From: Neisseria zoodegmatis
GTDB lineage: Bacteria; Pseudomonadota; Gammaproteobacteria; Burkholderiales; Neisseriaceae
Assembly: GCF_900187305.1 (NCBI RefSeq)
Contig: NZ_LT906434.1
Span: forward strand, 434,001 to 498,000
Length of the DNA: 64,000 bases
Direction: 5' to 3'
Below are positions 1 to 9,166 of the stretch, one piece after another (positions within the stretch are counted from its first letter, which is position 1; every line of letters begins with the position of its first letter). Below the pieces are notes generated by a model, which worked only from the letters and a program-made list of their open reading frames with translations, made no database searches and was not told where the DNA came from. The translations under genes and the position numbers were made by a program.

Positions 1-148
1 GCGATTTGCCGGAGCCGGATTCTCCGACGATGCCCAGCGTTTCACCTTCGTGCAGATCGAAATTGAGTTTGTTGACCGCGGTAACGAGGCCGTCTTCGGT
101 TTTGAAGCGGACTTCGAGGTCTTTTACTTGCAGTAAGGGTGTGCTCAT
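1..148 (-). CDS. oppD: Oligopeptide ABC transporter ATP-binding protein OppD, N-terminal part
   Basis: Reading leftwards from ATG at 148, the frame gives about 49 residues starting [15 protein letters not shown] and ending in a Walker A loop (GESGSGKS) that runs off the window edge. This is the usual N-terminus of OppD/DppD ATPases, which energise peptide import from the cytoplasmic face. It is the last visible gene of the minus-strand oppA-oppB-oppC-oppD series, 67 bases after oppC. Only the first nucleotide-binding motif can be seen, so OppD versus DppD rests on the OppABC-like neighbours. Confidence 0.85.
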   Translation of the reverse strand, partial: MSTPLLQVKDLEVRFKTEDGLVTAVNKLNFDLHEGETLGIVGESGSGKS

Positions 149-160
149 TGTTTTTTCCTT

Positions 161-195
161 TTCAGACGGCCTCAAGCATCAAGAGGCCGTCTGAA
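161..195. terminator. Inverted AG-DUS pair between oppC and oppD
   Basis: TTCAGACGGCCT (161-172) and AGGCCGTCTGAA (184-195) form a 12-bp stem with an 11-base loop. It lies inside the opp operon, so it may attenuate rather than fully stop transcription. Confidence 0.6.
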
Positions 196-215
196 AATAT
201 TAATTTTTCTTGGGT

Positions 216-1133
216 TTATCTGTCTTTCGGGTCTAACGCGTCGCGCAGGCCGTCGCCGATGAAGTTAAAGCAGAACAGCGTAACCACCAAAAACACGGCG
301 GGCACGAGCAGCTGCCACGGCGCAATCTGCATGGTGTTCGCACCGTCTTGCAGCATCGCGCCCCAGCTTGTCATCGGCTCTTGCACGCCCAAGCCCAAGA
401 AACTTAAAAACGATTCAAACAGAATCATGCCCGGCACCAGCAGCGAGGCGTAAACCACCACCACGCCCAGCACGTTGGGCACGATGTGGCGGAACACGAT
501 GTGGCGGTTGGATACGCCGCATACATGGGCGGCTTCGATAAATTCTTTACGTTTCAGGCTCAAGGTTTGGCCGCGCACGATCCGCGCCACGTCGAGCCAC
601 GACACCATGCCGATGGCCACGAAGATGAATGCCAGATTGCGGCCGAAAAACGTAACCAGCAGAATCACGAAAAACATAAACGGAAACGCGTTCAGAATTT
701 CTAAAAAGCGCATCATCAGCATATCGGTTTTGCCGCCGAAAAAGCCCGACACCGCGCCGTACACCACGCCGATAACCACCGCCACCAGCGCACCGGCCAC
801 GCCCACCATCAACGAAATGCGTCCGCCCACGGCCACGCGGGTAAACAGGTCGCGGCCGAGCGAATCGGTGCCGAAATAGTGTTTGTTGGCCCATTCGGGC
901 GGCATCTGCATCGCGCCCCAATCGGTGTGGGCATAGTCGTAAGGCGCAACAAGCGGCGCAATCAATACGAACAGGCAGATCAGCAGCAACACCAGCTCGC
1001 TTGCCAGCGCGGCGCGGTTATGGCGGAAACGCCGCCATGCGTCCTGCCACAGGCTGCGGCCTTTTACATCGGGCAGGTTTTGGTCTTCCAAGGCGGCGGC
1101 TAATGCGGCTGCCTGTTTTTTACTTACCATCAT
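216..1133 (-). CDS. oppC: Oligopeptide ABC transporter permease OppC
   Basis: This 305-residue inner-membrane permease has a cytoplasmic N-terminal tail, a first membrane segment near residues 40-62 (ELVLLLICLFVLIAPLVAPY) and the BPD_transp_1 core. The EAA-type coupling loop reads EFIEAAHVCGVSNRHIVFRHIVPN. It pairs with OppB to form the channel for peptides delivered by OppA. The length matches E. coli OppC (about 302). Two ATGs stand in tandem at 1133 and 1130; the upstream AAGG is better spaced for the first. It follows oppB after 89 bases that contain a DUS hairpin. Confidence 0.93.
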   Translation of the reverse strand: MMVSKKQAAALAAALEDQNLPDVKGRSLWQDAWRRFRHNRAALASELVLLLICLFVLIAPLVAPYDYAHTDWGAMQMPPEWANKHYFGTDSLGRDLFTRVAVGGRISLMVGVAGALVAVVIGVVYGAVSGFFGGKTDMLMMRFLEILNAFPFMFFVILLVTFFGRNLAFIFVAIGMVSWLDVARIVRGQTLSLKRKEFIEAAHVCGVSNRHIVFRHIVPNVLGVVVVYASLLVPGMILFESFLSFLGLGVQEPMTSWGAMLQDGANTMQIAPWQLLVPAVFLVVTLFCFNFIGDGLRDALDPKDR

Positions 1134-1177
1134 GGTTGTGTGCCTTATGGTTTTTTTATTGGATAGATCAACACATC

Positions 1178-1216
1178 AGGCCGTCTGAAAAGCAAGATAC
1201 GGTTTTCAGACGGCCT
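1178..1216. terminator. Inverted AG-DUS pair between oppB and oppC
   Basis: AGGCCGTCTGAA (1178-1189) pairs with TTCAGACGGCCT (1205-1216). This is another intra-operon uptake-sequence hairpin. Confidence 0.55.
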
Positions 1217-1222
1217 CTCAAA

Positions 1223-2143
1223 TCAATAACGGATTTTCGGATCAATCACCGCATACAGAATATCGACCACGGCGTTGAACACAATCGTGAGCACGCCCAC
1301 CAGAATGGTCAAGCTCAACACCATGCCGTAATCGCGGTTCAGCGCGCCGTTCACAAAAAGCTGGCCGATACCGGGCAGGCCGAAAATGGTTTCAATCACA
1401 ATCGAGCCGGTGATGATGCCCACAAACGCCGGGCCGAGATAAGAAATCACCGGCAGCATGGCGGGGCGTAAGGCGTGTTTCCACACGATATAGCGGGTAG
1501 GCAGCCCTTTGGCGCGGGCGGTGCGGATAAACGGGCTGTTCATCACTTCGATCATCGAGCCGCGCATAATCCGTGCAATGCTCGAAATATAGGCAATCGC
1601 CAACGCCGCCACCGGCAGCACCAGATTGCTCACGGCTCCGTCGTTCCAGCCGCCGGCGGGCAACCATTTGAGCCAGATGGCAAAAATCAATACCAGCAGC
1701 GGTGCTTTCACAAAGCTGGGAATCACCACGCCCGTCATGGCCACGCCCATGGTGAGGTAGTCGAGCCATGAATTTTGTTTCAAGGCCGCCAGCACGCCGA
1801 GCAGCACGCCGACAACCAGCGCGATAATAAAGGCGTAAAGGCCGATTTCGAGCGACACGGGAAAGGCTTGCGAAAGCAGTTCGTTAACCGTGTAGTCTTT
1901 GTATTTGAACGACGGCCCAAAATCGCCGTGCGCCAGTTGTTTCAGATAATTGAGGTATTGCAGCCAGATGGGGTCGTTGAGATGGTATTTGGCTTCGATG
2001 TTCGCCAGCACCGCGGGCGGCAGGTTGCGCTCGCCGGTAAACGGGCTGCCCGGAGCCAAACGCATCATGAAAAACGATACGGTAATCAGAACCAGCAGCG
2101 TGGGTATGGCTTCCAACACGCGCCTGATGATGAATTTCAACAT
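1223..2143 (-). CDS. oppB: Oligopeptide ABC transporter permease OppB
   Basis: From ATG at 2143 the protein is 306 residues, the same length as E. coli OppB, and begins MLKFIIRRVLEAIPTLLVL, closely resembling that family. It has about six membrane segments, the periplasmic motif RLAPGSPFTGER and the EAA loop (RTARAKGLPTRYIVWKHALRPA). It forms the transmembrane channel with OppC. A TTG two codons upstream could extend the frame, but the ATG matches family starts. The 130-base gap to oppA contains a strong hairpin, so oppA is probably made in excess over the permease genes. Confidence 0.93.
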   Translation of the reverse strand: MLKFIIRRVLEAIPTLLVLITVSFFMMRLAPGSPFTGERNLPPAVLANIEAKYHLNDPIWLQYLNYLKQLAHGDFGPSFKYKDYTVNELLSQAFPVSLEIGLYAFIIALVVGVLLGVLAALKQNSWLDYLTMGVAMTGVVIPSFVKAPLLVLIFAIWLKWLPAGGWNDGAVSNLVLPVAALAIAYISSIARIMRGSMIEVMNSPFIRTARAKGLPTRYIVWKHALRPAMLPVISYLGPAFVGIITGSIVIETIFGLPGIGQLFVNGALNRDYGMVLSLTILVGVLTIVFNAVVDILYAVIDPKIRY

Positions 2144-2228
2144 AAGCAAACTCTAACGGTGGTTTGTACTTTCGGCCCGGCCGTTTCAGACGGCCTGTGG
2201 TTGTTGTAGATAAACGTGCTTTTCAGGC

Positions 2229-2273
2229 AAAGGCCGTCTGAAAACAAACAAACTTGTTTTCAGACGGCCTTTT
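2229..2273 (-). terminator. DUS hairpin after oppA
   Basis: A perfect 19-bp stem built around AGGCCGTCTGAA (2231-2242) and TTCAGACGGCCT (2259-2270) lies immediately 3' of oppA, before oppB. It is well placed to cut transcription so that the binding protein outnumbers the permease. Confidence 0.7.
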
Positions 2274-2279
2274 TGGGTT

Positions 2280-3941
2280 TTAGTGTTTCAGGATTTTCCA
2301 GTTTTTGATTTGCCAGTTGTCCATCGGGTCTTTGGTTGAATAGCCGTCAACATAAGGTTTCACCAAACGGGCATTTACATAGTGGAAAACGAAAATGGTT
2401 GCCGCATCTTTATCCATCACGGCTTCGGCTTGGCGGTACAGCTCGCCGCGTTGCTCGGGCGTTACATCGCCGCTGAGCGTTTTCAGTATCAGATTGTCGA
2501 ATTCGGCACTTTGATATTTGCCGTAGTTGCTGCTGTTGTCAGACTTAAACGTGTTCAGGAAAGTTGAAGCTTCGTTGTAGTCGGCACACCAGCCGCCGCG
2601 CGCCATTTGGTGTTTTTGGTTGCGACGGGTGTCGAGATAGGTTTTCCACTCTTGGTTCACCAGATTCACGTTCACAAAACCCAATGCCTCTTTCCACAAT
2701 GCGGCAGCGGCCACGGCATTTTTCTTGTGGTTTTCGTTGGTGTTGTAGAGCAGCTCGAAATTCAAAGGCTTAGACTCGCTGTAACCGGCTTCGGCCAGCA
2801 GTTTTTTCGCTTCTTCGATGCGTTTGGCCTTATCCCACGACTTCCATTCCGGCACAAATTCCTTCATGCCTTGGGCGGCAGGCGGCGTGAATTGGTAGGC
2901 GGCCGTTTCTCCGCGCCCGATTACTTTATCTACCATGGTTTCGCGGTCTAAAGTGAGTTGCAGCGCCTTGCGCACTTTCACATCGTTAAACGGCGGCTTG
3001 GTGTGGTTGAACTCGTAGTAATAGCTGCACAGATAGGGGGCAACTTTCATTTGATCACCCATTTCTTGTTTCAGCGACTTAAACTGCTCGGTCGGAATAT
3101 CGTTGTAAGTGAGCTCCACTTCGCCGGCTTTGAAGCGGCTCATATCGGTAGGCGGTGAAGAAATCGGCAACAAAGTGGCTTTAGTGATGGTGGTGTTGGC
3201 ATCGTCGAAATAATTCGGGTTGCGCTCCAACACGATTTGGCTGTTAACGTCCCACGTTTTCACGGTGTAGGGGCCGTTTACCACGATATTGGCGGGAGAA
3301 GTCCATTTGTCGCCGAATTTTTCCACCGTGGCTTTATGCACGGGCTTCACAGAAGTGTGAATCAGCATGTCGGGGAAGTAAGGCACCGGCTCTTCCAGCG
3401 TGATTTCCAGCGTTTTCGTATCCACGGCTTTCACGCCCAAGCTGTCGGGCTTGGCTTTGCCTTCGATGATTTTGGCGGCATTCAGAACTTTGGCATCAGC
3501 CAGATAGCTGGCATAAGGCGATGCGGTGGCCGGGTCGGTAACGCGGCGGAAGCTATATGCGAAATCTTCGGCGGTAACAGGGTCGCCGTTGCTCCATTTG
3601 GCATCACGCAGGGTAAATTTCCATACTTTGTTGTCGGCACTTTCCCATTTTTCCGCCATGCCCGGAACGGTGTTGCCGTCGTTATCGGTAGAGGTGAGGC
3701 CGACTAAAATTTGGCGTAGAATACCCGATTCGGGTACGCCCGATACTTTGTGCGGATCGAGCGATTCGGGCTCGGCACCGTTGTTGATGACGATTTCTTG
3801 TTTTTCAGCCGCCTCGGTGGAAACGGGCGCGGTATTTTGGTTATTCTCCGCGCTGTTTCCGCCGCCGCAAGCCGCCAATCCGAAAGCGGTTGCTACGGCC
3901 AACAGCAGGGCTTTTTGCTGAAAAAAGGTGTGTTCTTTCAT
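2280..3941 (-). CDS. oppA: Oligopeptide-binding lipoprotein OppA
   Basis: A 553-residue solute-binding protein of the SBP_bac_5 family. The signal peptide ends in a lipobox (LAACGGG, Cys about residue 25), so the mature protein should be lipid-anchored, unlike the free periplasmic OppA of E. coli. Family landmarks are EPESLDPHKVSGVPES near the N-terminus, RDAKWSNGDPVTAEDF, and a C-terminal region with GGWCADYNEASTFLNTF. It captures peptides and hands them to OppBC. It is the first gene of the minus-strand opp operon and is divergent from bioB. Confidence 0.93.
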   Translation of the reverse strand: MKEHTFFQQKALLLAVATAFGLAACGGGNSAENNQNTAPVSTEAAEKQEIVINNGAEPESLDPHKVSGVPESGILRQILVGLTSTDNDGNTVPGMAEKWESADNKVWKFTLRDAKWSNGDPVTAEDFAYSFRRVTDPATASPYASYLADAKVLNAAKIIEGKAKPDSLGVKAVDTKTLEITLEEPVPYFPDMLIHTSVKPVHKATVEKFGDKWTSPANIVVNGPYTVKTWDVNSQIVLERNPNYFDDANTTITKATLLPISSPPTDMSRFKAGEVELTYNDIPTEQFKSLKQEMGDQMKVAPYLCSYYYEFNHTKPPFNDVKVRKALQLTLDRETMVDKVIGRGETAAYQFTPPAAQGMKEFVPEWKSWDKAKRIEEAKKLLAEAGYSESKPLNFELLYNTNENHKKNAVAAAALWKEALGFVNVNLVNQEWKTYLDTRRNQKHQMARGGWCADYNEASTFLNTFKSDNSSNYGKYQSAEFDNLILKTLSGDVTPEQRGELYRQAEAVMDKDAATIFVFHYVNARLVKPYVDGYSTKDPMDNWQIKNWKILKH

Positions 3942-4038
3942 ATTGTTCTCCTTTTAATTCAATTGGTTTTAATCAATAAAACTTTTCAATCGGGTCTATT
4001 TTTTTTAATTTAAGTAAAGCTGTCAAGAAAAATTTTAC

Positions 4039-4053
4039 GTTAACATTGTTAAC
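4039..4053. promoter_or_regulatory. Candidate operator palindrome upstream of oppA
   Basis: GTTAACATTGTTAAC is a perfect 7-1-7 palindrome about 100 bases upstream of the oppA start. Its symmetry fits a dimeric repressor or activator site. No cognate regulator is encoded nearby, so its role is inferred only. Confidence 0.4.
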
Positions 4054-4192
4054 AATACGGCTTCTTTACACGAATGCGCCTGCCGCAAAACCGCTTGTTA
4101 CAAACGGTGCAACCCGCCTGCCCGCATCATCATCTTCCCGACAGAAGCTGTTGAAGCGGCAGAATATTCCCGTTAAACTGCCCGCACTGCCG

Positions 4193-4230
4193 AGGCCGTC
4201 TGAAAATATTTAAGCCGTTTCAGACGGCAT
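4193..4230. repeat. Inverted DUS pair (AG/AT hybrid) upstream of bioB
   Basis: AGGCCGTCTGAA (4193-4204) is opposed by TTCAGACGGCAT (4219-4230), so one arm is the AG and the other the AT dialect. Confidence 0.6.
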
Positions 4231-4323
4231 CAACAGGCAAACCGCTGCTGCAAACATTGTGCTTGCAGTTTTGCACGTCAGCGTCATTGCGCCGCTGCGA
4301 AACCCGATAAAGAAAGACACGAT

Positions 4324-5331
4324 ATGACCGTATCCCCCGTAGCTTTGCGCCGCCAAACCGAGCGCAAGCCCCATGCTACCGCCCAATACTGGCGCAAATG
4401 CCAAGTTGAAGAACTGTTTGAAATGCCGTTTTTGGATTTGGTTTACAAAGCCGCCGCCATCCACCGCGAACACTTCAATCCGCAAGAAGTCCAACTTTCC
4501 ACCCTGCTTTCCATCAAAACCGGCGGCTGCCCCGAAGATTGCGAATACTGCCCGCAATCGGCGCACTACAACACCGGCCTCGAAAAAGCCAAAATGATGG
4601 ACGTGGAAGAAATCGTCGAAAAAGCCAAAATCGCCAAATCGCGCGGAGCCAGCCGTTTCTGCATGGGCGCGGCGTGGCGCGGCCCCAAACCGAAAGACGT
4701 AGAAACCGTGTCGGAAGTCATCAAAGCCGTGAAAGGCTTGGGTTTGGAAACCTGCGGCACTTTTGGCATGCTTGAAGACGGCATGGCCGAAGATTTGAAA
4801 AACGCCGGTCTCGACTACTACAACCACAACCTCGACACCGACCCCGACCGCTACAACGACATCATCCACACCCGCCGCCACGAAGACCGCATGGACACGC
4901 TGGGCAAAGTGCGCGGCGCAGGTTTGAAAGTGTGCTGCGGCGGCATCGTGGGCATGAACGAAACCCGCCCCGAACGCGCAGGCTTAATCGCCAGCCTCGC
5001 CAACCTCGACCCGCAGCCCGAAAGCGTGCCGATTAATCAATTGGTTAAAGTGGAAGGCACGCCGCTGGCCGATGCCGAAGATTTGGATTGGACGGAGTTT
5101 GTGCGCACCATCGCCGTCGCCCGCATTACCATGCCGAAAAGCTATGTTCGCCTGTCCGCCGGCCGCACAGCCATGCCCGAAGCCATGCAGGCCATGTGTT
5201 TTATGGCAGGCGCAAACTCGATTTTCTACGGCGACAAACTGCTCACCACCGAAAACCCCGAAGAAGACGGCGACCGCGTGTTAATGGAAAAGCTGGATCT
5301 GTATCCGTTGCAGCATCAAGCTGATGCTTGA
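4324..5331 (+). CDS. bioB: Biotin synthase BioB
   Basis: A 335-residue radical-SAM enzyme that inserts sulfur into dethiobiotin to make biotin. The [4Fe-4S] cluster motif is in [16 protein letters not shown]. Further landmarks are the CMGAAWRGP segment, [14 protein letters not shown] and the C-terminal RLSAGR motif, and the sequence also has the conserved [13 protein letters not shown] stretch. The ATG at 4324 follows a purine-rich AAGAAAG. The N-terminus is slightly longer than in E. coli. It stands alone; the biotin it makes is needed by AccB, encoded elsewhere in this window. Confidence 0.95.
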   Translation: MTVSPVALRRQTERKPHATAQYWRKCQVEELFEMPFLDLVYKAAAIHREHFNPQEVQLSTLLSIKTGGCPEDCEYCPQSAHYNTGLEKAKMMDVEEIVEKAKIAKSRGASRFCMGAAWRGPKPKDVETVSEVIKAVKGLGLETCGTFGMLEDGMAEDLKNAGLDYYNHNLDTDPDRYNDIIHTRRHEDRMDTLGKVRGAGLKVCCGGIVGMNETRPERAGLIASLANLDPQPESVPINQLVKVEGTPLADAEDLDWTEFVRTIAVARITMPKSYVRLSAGRTAMPEAMQAMCFMAGANSIFYGDKLLTTENPEEDGDRVLMEKLDLYPLQHQADA

Positions 5332-5476
5332 TGTTTGATTCACGATTAAAGATTTGCTTTAAACTCATACCGAATTTATAATGCAACACAAATAACGCCC
5401 TTAGCAGTAAGCCTTTCAAACCATCCTGAAAGTGCCGAACCTTTGGGCTTTTTCTTTATCAATACAGGGGAAAATT

Positions 5477-6151
5477 ATGCGAACCGCCGTTTTAATCGAC
5501 GGTGCGTTTTTTATTAAACGCATCCGCCATTTTGAAAAACACAACGCTTACAATGCAAAACGTATTTCTTCTCTCGCTTTCCGCTTATCATTGCTCCATC
5601 TTTCGCAAAAAATAAACGGCGCCAAGCAGCACGACAGCCTTTATCGAATTTTCTTTTATGATTGCGCACCACTAGAAAAGAAAATGCACAATCCGATTTC
5701 TAAAAAGTTAATTGATTTTTCAAAGTCGGATGAAGCCGTTTTTCGCCGCGAACTTCATAAAGAATTGATCAAAACAAGAAAGCTGGCTCTGCGTTTGGGA
5801 AAGTTATCAGATCAATTGACCCACTGGCGTTTAAAGCCAGCTGTGATGAACAAGCTGCTTAAAGGTCAAATCGGGCAAGCCGATATAACGGAAAATGATG
5901 TCGTAATCGACGTTAAGCAAAAAGGCGTTGATATGCGGATCGCGTTGGATATCGCCTCTATAACTTTAAAAAAACAGGCCGACCGTATTATTTTGATTTC
6001 CGGTGATTCCGATTTCGTTCCTGCCGCCAAATTAGCTAGACGAGAAGGGATTGATTTTATTTTAGATCCGATGTGGCAAAATATTCCTGAAGACTTGTTT
6101 GAACATATTGACGGCTTAAGAAGCACATACCCTATCTCAACACCAAAATAA
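5477..6151 (+). CDS. NYN-domain (LabA/DUF88-type) putative RNase
   Basis: The protein is 224 residues from ATG 5477, preceded by AGGGGAAAATT; an upstream ATG at 5432 lacks a ribosome site. It opens RTAVLIDGAFFIKRI and carries acidic positions typical of the PIN-like NYN fold: Asp in LIDGA, Asp in KGVDMRI, and GDSDFVPAAKLARREG. NYN proteins are predicted metal-dependent RNases. The protein has no membrane segment and its substrate is unknown. It is monocistronic, with a DUS terminator after it. Confidence 0.8.
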   Translation: MRTAVLIDGAFFIKRIRHFEKHNAYNAKRISSLAFRLSLLHLSQKINGAKQHDSLYRIFFYDCAPLEKKMHNPISKKLIDFSKSDEAVFRRELHKELIKTRKLALRLGKLSDQLTHWRLKPAVMNKLLKGQIGQADITENDVVIDVKQKGVDMRIALDIASITLKKQADRIILISGDSDFVPAAKLARREGIDFILDPMWQNIPEDLFEHIDGLRSTYPISTPK

Positions 6152-6166
6152 CCATCTCAATTCAAT

Positions 6167-6193
6167 AGGCCGTCTGAAAATTTCAGACGGCCT
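6167..6193. terminator. Bidirectional DUS terminator
   Basis: AGGCCGTCTGAA and TTCAGACGGCCT are separated by 3 bases, between the convergent NYN gene and rlmL-like gene. Confidence 0.75.
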
Positions 6194-6213
6194 CTTATCT
6201 TCTTCCGAGCCGC

Positions 6214-7356
6214 TTAACGGTTTGAGCCTTGTACCATATCCATCAAAAACAGCCGGCAATCCAGATTGCCGTTATACAGCGGCACTTTGCGTTTGGGCGA
6301 AAGGCGCATGAACTTCGGCATGTCGCGGTCGCCGGTGAACATGCCCACCAGCCAGCCTGCATAATGCTGCTTCAGCCAAGTGCCCAGTTGCGGATACAGA
6401 GCCTGCAATGCCTGCACTTCGGCCAAGCGCACGCCGTAGGGCGGGTTGGAAATCATGATGCCGTTTTCACCGTTGGGGCGCACGGATTGCGCGTCTTTCA
6501 CTTCCCAGCGGATGATGTCGTCCACTTCCGCCGCCTGCGCGTTGGCAATCGCGGTGCGTATCATGTGGCGGTCGTTGTCGCTGCCGCCGATGGCAGAGGC
6601 CGTCTGAAACTGGATTTGCTGCTCGGCTTCGCGGCGGATTTTTTCCCATAGTGTTTTATCGAACCCTTGCAGTTTTTCAAATCCGAAACGGCGCATCAGG
6701 CCGGGGGCGCGGCGGGTGGCTATCCATGCCGCTTCGATGGCAATCGTGCCGCTGCCGCAAAACGGGTCTTGAAACGGCTGCGTGCCGTCGTAACCGGCCA
6801 GCAGCAGCAAACCGGTGGCCAGATTTTCGCGCAATGGCGCTTCGCCGGTTTCTTGACGGTAGCCGCGTTTGAACAAGGCTTCGCCGCTGGTGTCGATAAA
6901 AATCTGCACGGTTTTGTCGTTGATAAAGGCGTGAATGCGCACGTCGGGCTGCACTTTGCCCACACTCGGGCGGGCGTTGCAGGCTTCGCGGAACGCGTCG
7001 CACAGGGCATCTTTGATTTTCAGGCCGACAAAATCAAGGCTCTTCACCCGCGCGCGCTTGCCTTCTACTTTCACTTTGAAGGTCTGTTCCAGCGCAAACC
7101 AGTTTGTCCAACGGATATTTCGGGCGAGTGTGTAGATGTCGTTTTCGTCGCGGTAGCTGCCTTTGGTCAGTTGCAGCAGCACGCGGCTGGCGGTGCGCGA
7201 ATGAAGGTTGACGCGGTAAACGTGTTCCAACGTGCCTTTGCAGGCAACGCCGCCGTCGGTCGCTTCAATCTGCGTGCAGCCTTGTGCGGCCAATTCTTGG
7301 GACAATACGGTTTCCAAACCGCGCGGGCAGGTAATAAACAGGGAATATTGGGTCAT
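6214..7356 (-). CDS. rlmL: RlmL-type 23S rRNA guanine-N2 methyltransferase (THUMP + SAM methylase)
   Basis: The protein is 380 residues from ATG 7356, which has a GAAAG ribosome site; an ATG eight codons upstream lacks one. The N-terminal THUMP region (about residues 40-160) binds RNA. The Rossmann-fold methylase has [14 protein letters not shown] and the N6/N2-methyltransferase motif SNPPYGVRL. It matches the N-terminal RlmL half of E. coli RlmKL, which makes m2G2445, and lacks the RlmK half, as is usual in the UPF0020 single-domain forms. The position modified is inferred from the family. Confidence 0.82.
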   Translation of the reverse strand: MTQYSLFITCPRGLETVLSQELAAQGCTQIEATDGGVACKGTLEHVYRVNLHSRTASRVLLQLTKGSYRDENDIYTLARNIRWTNWFALEQTFKVKVEGKRARVKSLDFVGLKIKDALCDAFREACNARPSVGKVQPDVRIHAFINDKTVQIFIDTSGEALFKRGYRQETGEAPLRENLATGLLLLAGYDGTQPFQDPFCGSGTIAIEAAWIATRRAPGLMRRFGFEKLQGFDKTLWEKIRREAEQQIQFQTASAIGGSDNDRHMIRTAIANAQAAEVDDIIRWEVKDAQSVRPNGENGIMISNPPYGVRLAEVQALQALYPQLGTWLKQHYAGWLVGMFTGDRDMPKFMRLSPKRKVPLYNGNLDCRLFLMDMVQGSNR

Positions 7357-7908
7357 GGCACTTTCTTTGTGAAGAAGCATTCAGGCCGTCTGAATGCGTG
7401 GGTGAATGGATGGTGTGGATTATAGCGGGGTATGGGGTGAGGCGTCGGATTATTTCAGACGGCCTCTTCGGATGTTCGCTCAATGGCAAGCATAAAATAG
7501 CCGGCAATTGGTTTGAAACGGCGGCGGTTGAAACAGTCGATTAGACGAAGCAGCATAAAAAACCACACTATGCGAGTGTAAAGCCGAAAGAGGGCGGCGA
7601 AGCTCGGTTAGGTCTTTTCAGACGGCCTCGATATGAGCGGGCAGGGTATCAAATCGCACAGGCCGGTAATATTTTCTGCCGTACTTTCAGCCTGTTGGCG
7701 GAGTGTATTAGCTCTATATAGGCCGTCTGAAATAGTTTAAGTGCCGACAAAATAACAAAAAAGCTTTAAATTACAAATGTTAAGTCTCGAGAAATCGTGT
7801 AATTCATCAAACGCCGCCCTTGTGCAGCGGTCATATAAGCACAATACTTTGTCGCATGGAAAGCGCAGTTGGCGCCTCCCCGATTTAATCCCGATAGGAG
7901 TATAAAAG
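7357..7908. other. Intergenic region upstream of the small outer-membrane barrel gene
   Basis: This 552-base stretch lies between two divergently oriented genes. It holds scattered uptake sequences (near 7382, 7465, 7617 and 7721) and a purine-rich GATAGGAG ribosome site just before 7909. No convincing ORF, tRNA or terminator hairpin was seen. Confidence 0.6.
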
Positions 7909-8454
7909 ATGAAAAAAGCGTTATTGACTATTTTGGCTTTGGGTTCTGCCGCTGCGGTATCTGCACAGCCTACTTCAACTTTCGTCGGCCCGGCTGTGGA
8001 AGTTGGTGTCGGCGTGAGCAAAGGCGACATCAAAGGCGGTGACTTCGACGAGAAATACAAAGCCGATATGGCCTTGCGCGGTAACTACAATATCGAATAC
8101 GGCGCAAGCAACTGGATTGGTGGTGCCGAAGTGGCTGTGAAACCGGTTCACCGTACGATCGGCGAAACCAAAGCCGGCAAAATCAAGCAAAAAACCGATG
8201 CTTCTATTTCGTATGTAACCGGCTACCGCTTCGTGCCTGAAGCCTTGGCTTACGGTAAAGTCGGCTACCACTACGGTAAATTCAAAGGCATGGGCGACAA
8301 CACCATGCACGGTATCGGCTACGGTACCGGTTTGAAATACGCAGTAGCGCCGAATGTAGAAGTAGGCGGCGAGTGGGAGCAAACCCGCTTCAAACGCGCC
8401 GGCAACAAAGTGAAAAACAACAGCTTCATGGCTACTGTGGGCTACCGTTTCTAA
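7909..8454 (+). CDS. Small outer-membrane beta-barrel protein (opacity/OmpA-like porin family)
   Basis: A 181-residue protein with a Sec signal peptide (MKKALLTILALGSAAAVSA). It has alternating hydrophobic/polar strands and a C-terminal VGYRF, ending in the aromatic residue recognised by BAM. The size and strand pattern suggest an 8-stranded barrel related to Neisseria Opa/NspA proteins. Extended Lys/Gly-rich segments (KGDIKGGDFDEKYKADM, GETKAGKIKQKTDAS) probably form surface loops. No CTCTT pentamer repeat of the kind that phase-varies opa genes is present. Specific function is unknown; it could be an adhesin or structural barrel. Confidence 0.75.
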   Translation: MKKALLTILALGSAAAVSAQPTSTFVGPAVEVGVGVSKGDIKGGDFDEKYKADMALRGNYNIEYGASNWIGGAEVAVKPVHRTIGETKAGKIKQKTDASISYVTGYRFVPEALAYGKVGYHYGKFKGMGDNTMHGIGYGTGLKYAVAPNVEVGGEWEQTRFKRAGNKVKNNSFMATVGYRF

Positions 8455-8489
8455 GCCTGAGCAACACTTGACTGTTTGATTGATACAAA

Positions 8490-8527
8490 CCTTGAGGCCG
8501 TCTGAAATATTTCAGACGGCCTCAAGG
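8490..8527. terminator. DUS terminator after the beta-barrel gene
   Basis: A perfect stem extends the two DUS cores by four bases (CCTTG.../...CAAGG) around a 3-base loop and is followed by a T-run. Confidence 0.85.
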
Positions 8528-8593
8528 TTTTTGCCGTTGATGTGCAGTGCGGAAGGCAAATAGGGTACAAACCGCAGGCGGTTAGCGTGAATA

Positions 8594-9166
8594 TTATTCG
8601 CTGTAATGCCGGCTTTGCGATTGGTTGAAGCGGATATTGACAGCCATGCTCAGGCACACGGCGGCCAGCAGCACCATGCCGTAGTGGGCAAGCACGTCTT
8701 CAAACAGCATAACTTTGTTCCAAGAGCGGGCAATACCCAGCCAGCAGGTGAAAAACCAGCTTGCCGAGCGGATGGCGCCGGAGATGGAAAGCTGGATCGA
8801 CAGCGCATAAGGCAGGCCGGAAAGGGTAGTGTTGTGCGAGATGTGGCGCGACAGGCGGTGCAGCCAAAATTCATTCGTCACCAGTGCGGCTACGCAGAGA
8901 AATTTCACCCACAGCTTGGGGTTGTTCATGTATTCGGGGTTCGACGCCGCGCCGTGTACGACAAAAATCACACCGGTGGCAATCAAGCCTGCCAGCGCGA
9001 TGCGGGCGGCTTTTTGGGTTTGGCAGGTGTATTTGATGAGGGAGTGGCCGAGCGGCGCGTGATAATTTTTCAGCAGAAGAAAGTCGGTGTAAAGCACCCG
9101 CATCAATACTGCGGCGGCCAAAATGAAATGGACGAATACCAAAGCGGTGATGACATACATCTCCAT
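8594..9166 (-). CDS. Uncharacterised multi-pass inner-membrane protein
   Basis: The protein is 190 residues from ATG 9166, placed 7 bases after GGGAGA. It has about five hydrophobic segments: ITALVFVHFILAAAVLM, ALAGLIATGVIFVV, LWVKFLCVAALVT, the stretch around SWFFTCWLGIA, and GMVLLAAVCLSMAVN. Histidines recur near or within membrane segments (VHFIL, HAPLGHS, VVHG, HRLSRHISH), which is suggestive of, but does not prove, haem or metal binding. I do not recognise the family. It lies downstream of the BCCT gene on the same strand but 408 bases away, beyond a terminator. Confidence 0.65.
   Translation of the reverse strand: MEMYVITALVFVHFILAAAVLMRVLYTDFLLLKNYHAPLGHSLIKYTCQTQKAARIALAGLIATGVIFVVHGAASNPEYMNNPKLWVKFLCVAALVTNEFWLHRLSRHISHNTTLSGLPYALSIQLSISGAIRSASWFFTCWLGIARSWNKVMLFEDVLAHYGMVLLAAVCLSMAVNIRFNQSQSRHYSE

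Larger units (their letters stand above)
3942..4323. other. Divergent oppA/bioB intergenic region
   Basis: This 382-base region should hold the promoters of oppA (minus) and bioB (plus). It is AT-rich beside oppA and contains a perfect 15-bp palindrome (4039-4053) and an inverted DUS pair (4193-4230). No gene or RNA is apparent. Confidence 0.7.

Noticed and set aside
161..2273. Regularly recurring GCCGTCTGAA units suggested a CRISPR-like array
   Set aside because: The units are uptake sequences spread through the window with variable spacing and orientation; there are no uniform spacers and no cas genes.
4210..4881. 223-codon open frame opposite bioB
   Set aside because: Antisense shadow of bioB produced by codon bias; it has no ribosome site or recognisable domain.
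7501..7900. Possible small RNA or tRNA in the region before the beta-barrel gene
   Set aside because: No cloverleaf, strong terminator or conserved RNA motif could be recognised by eye.
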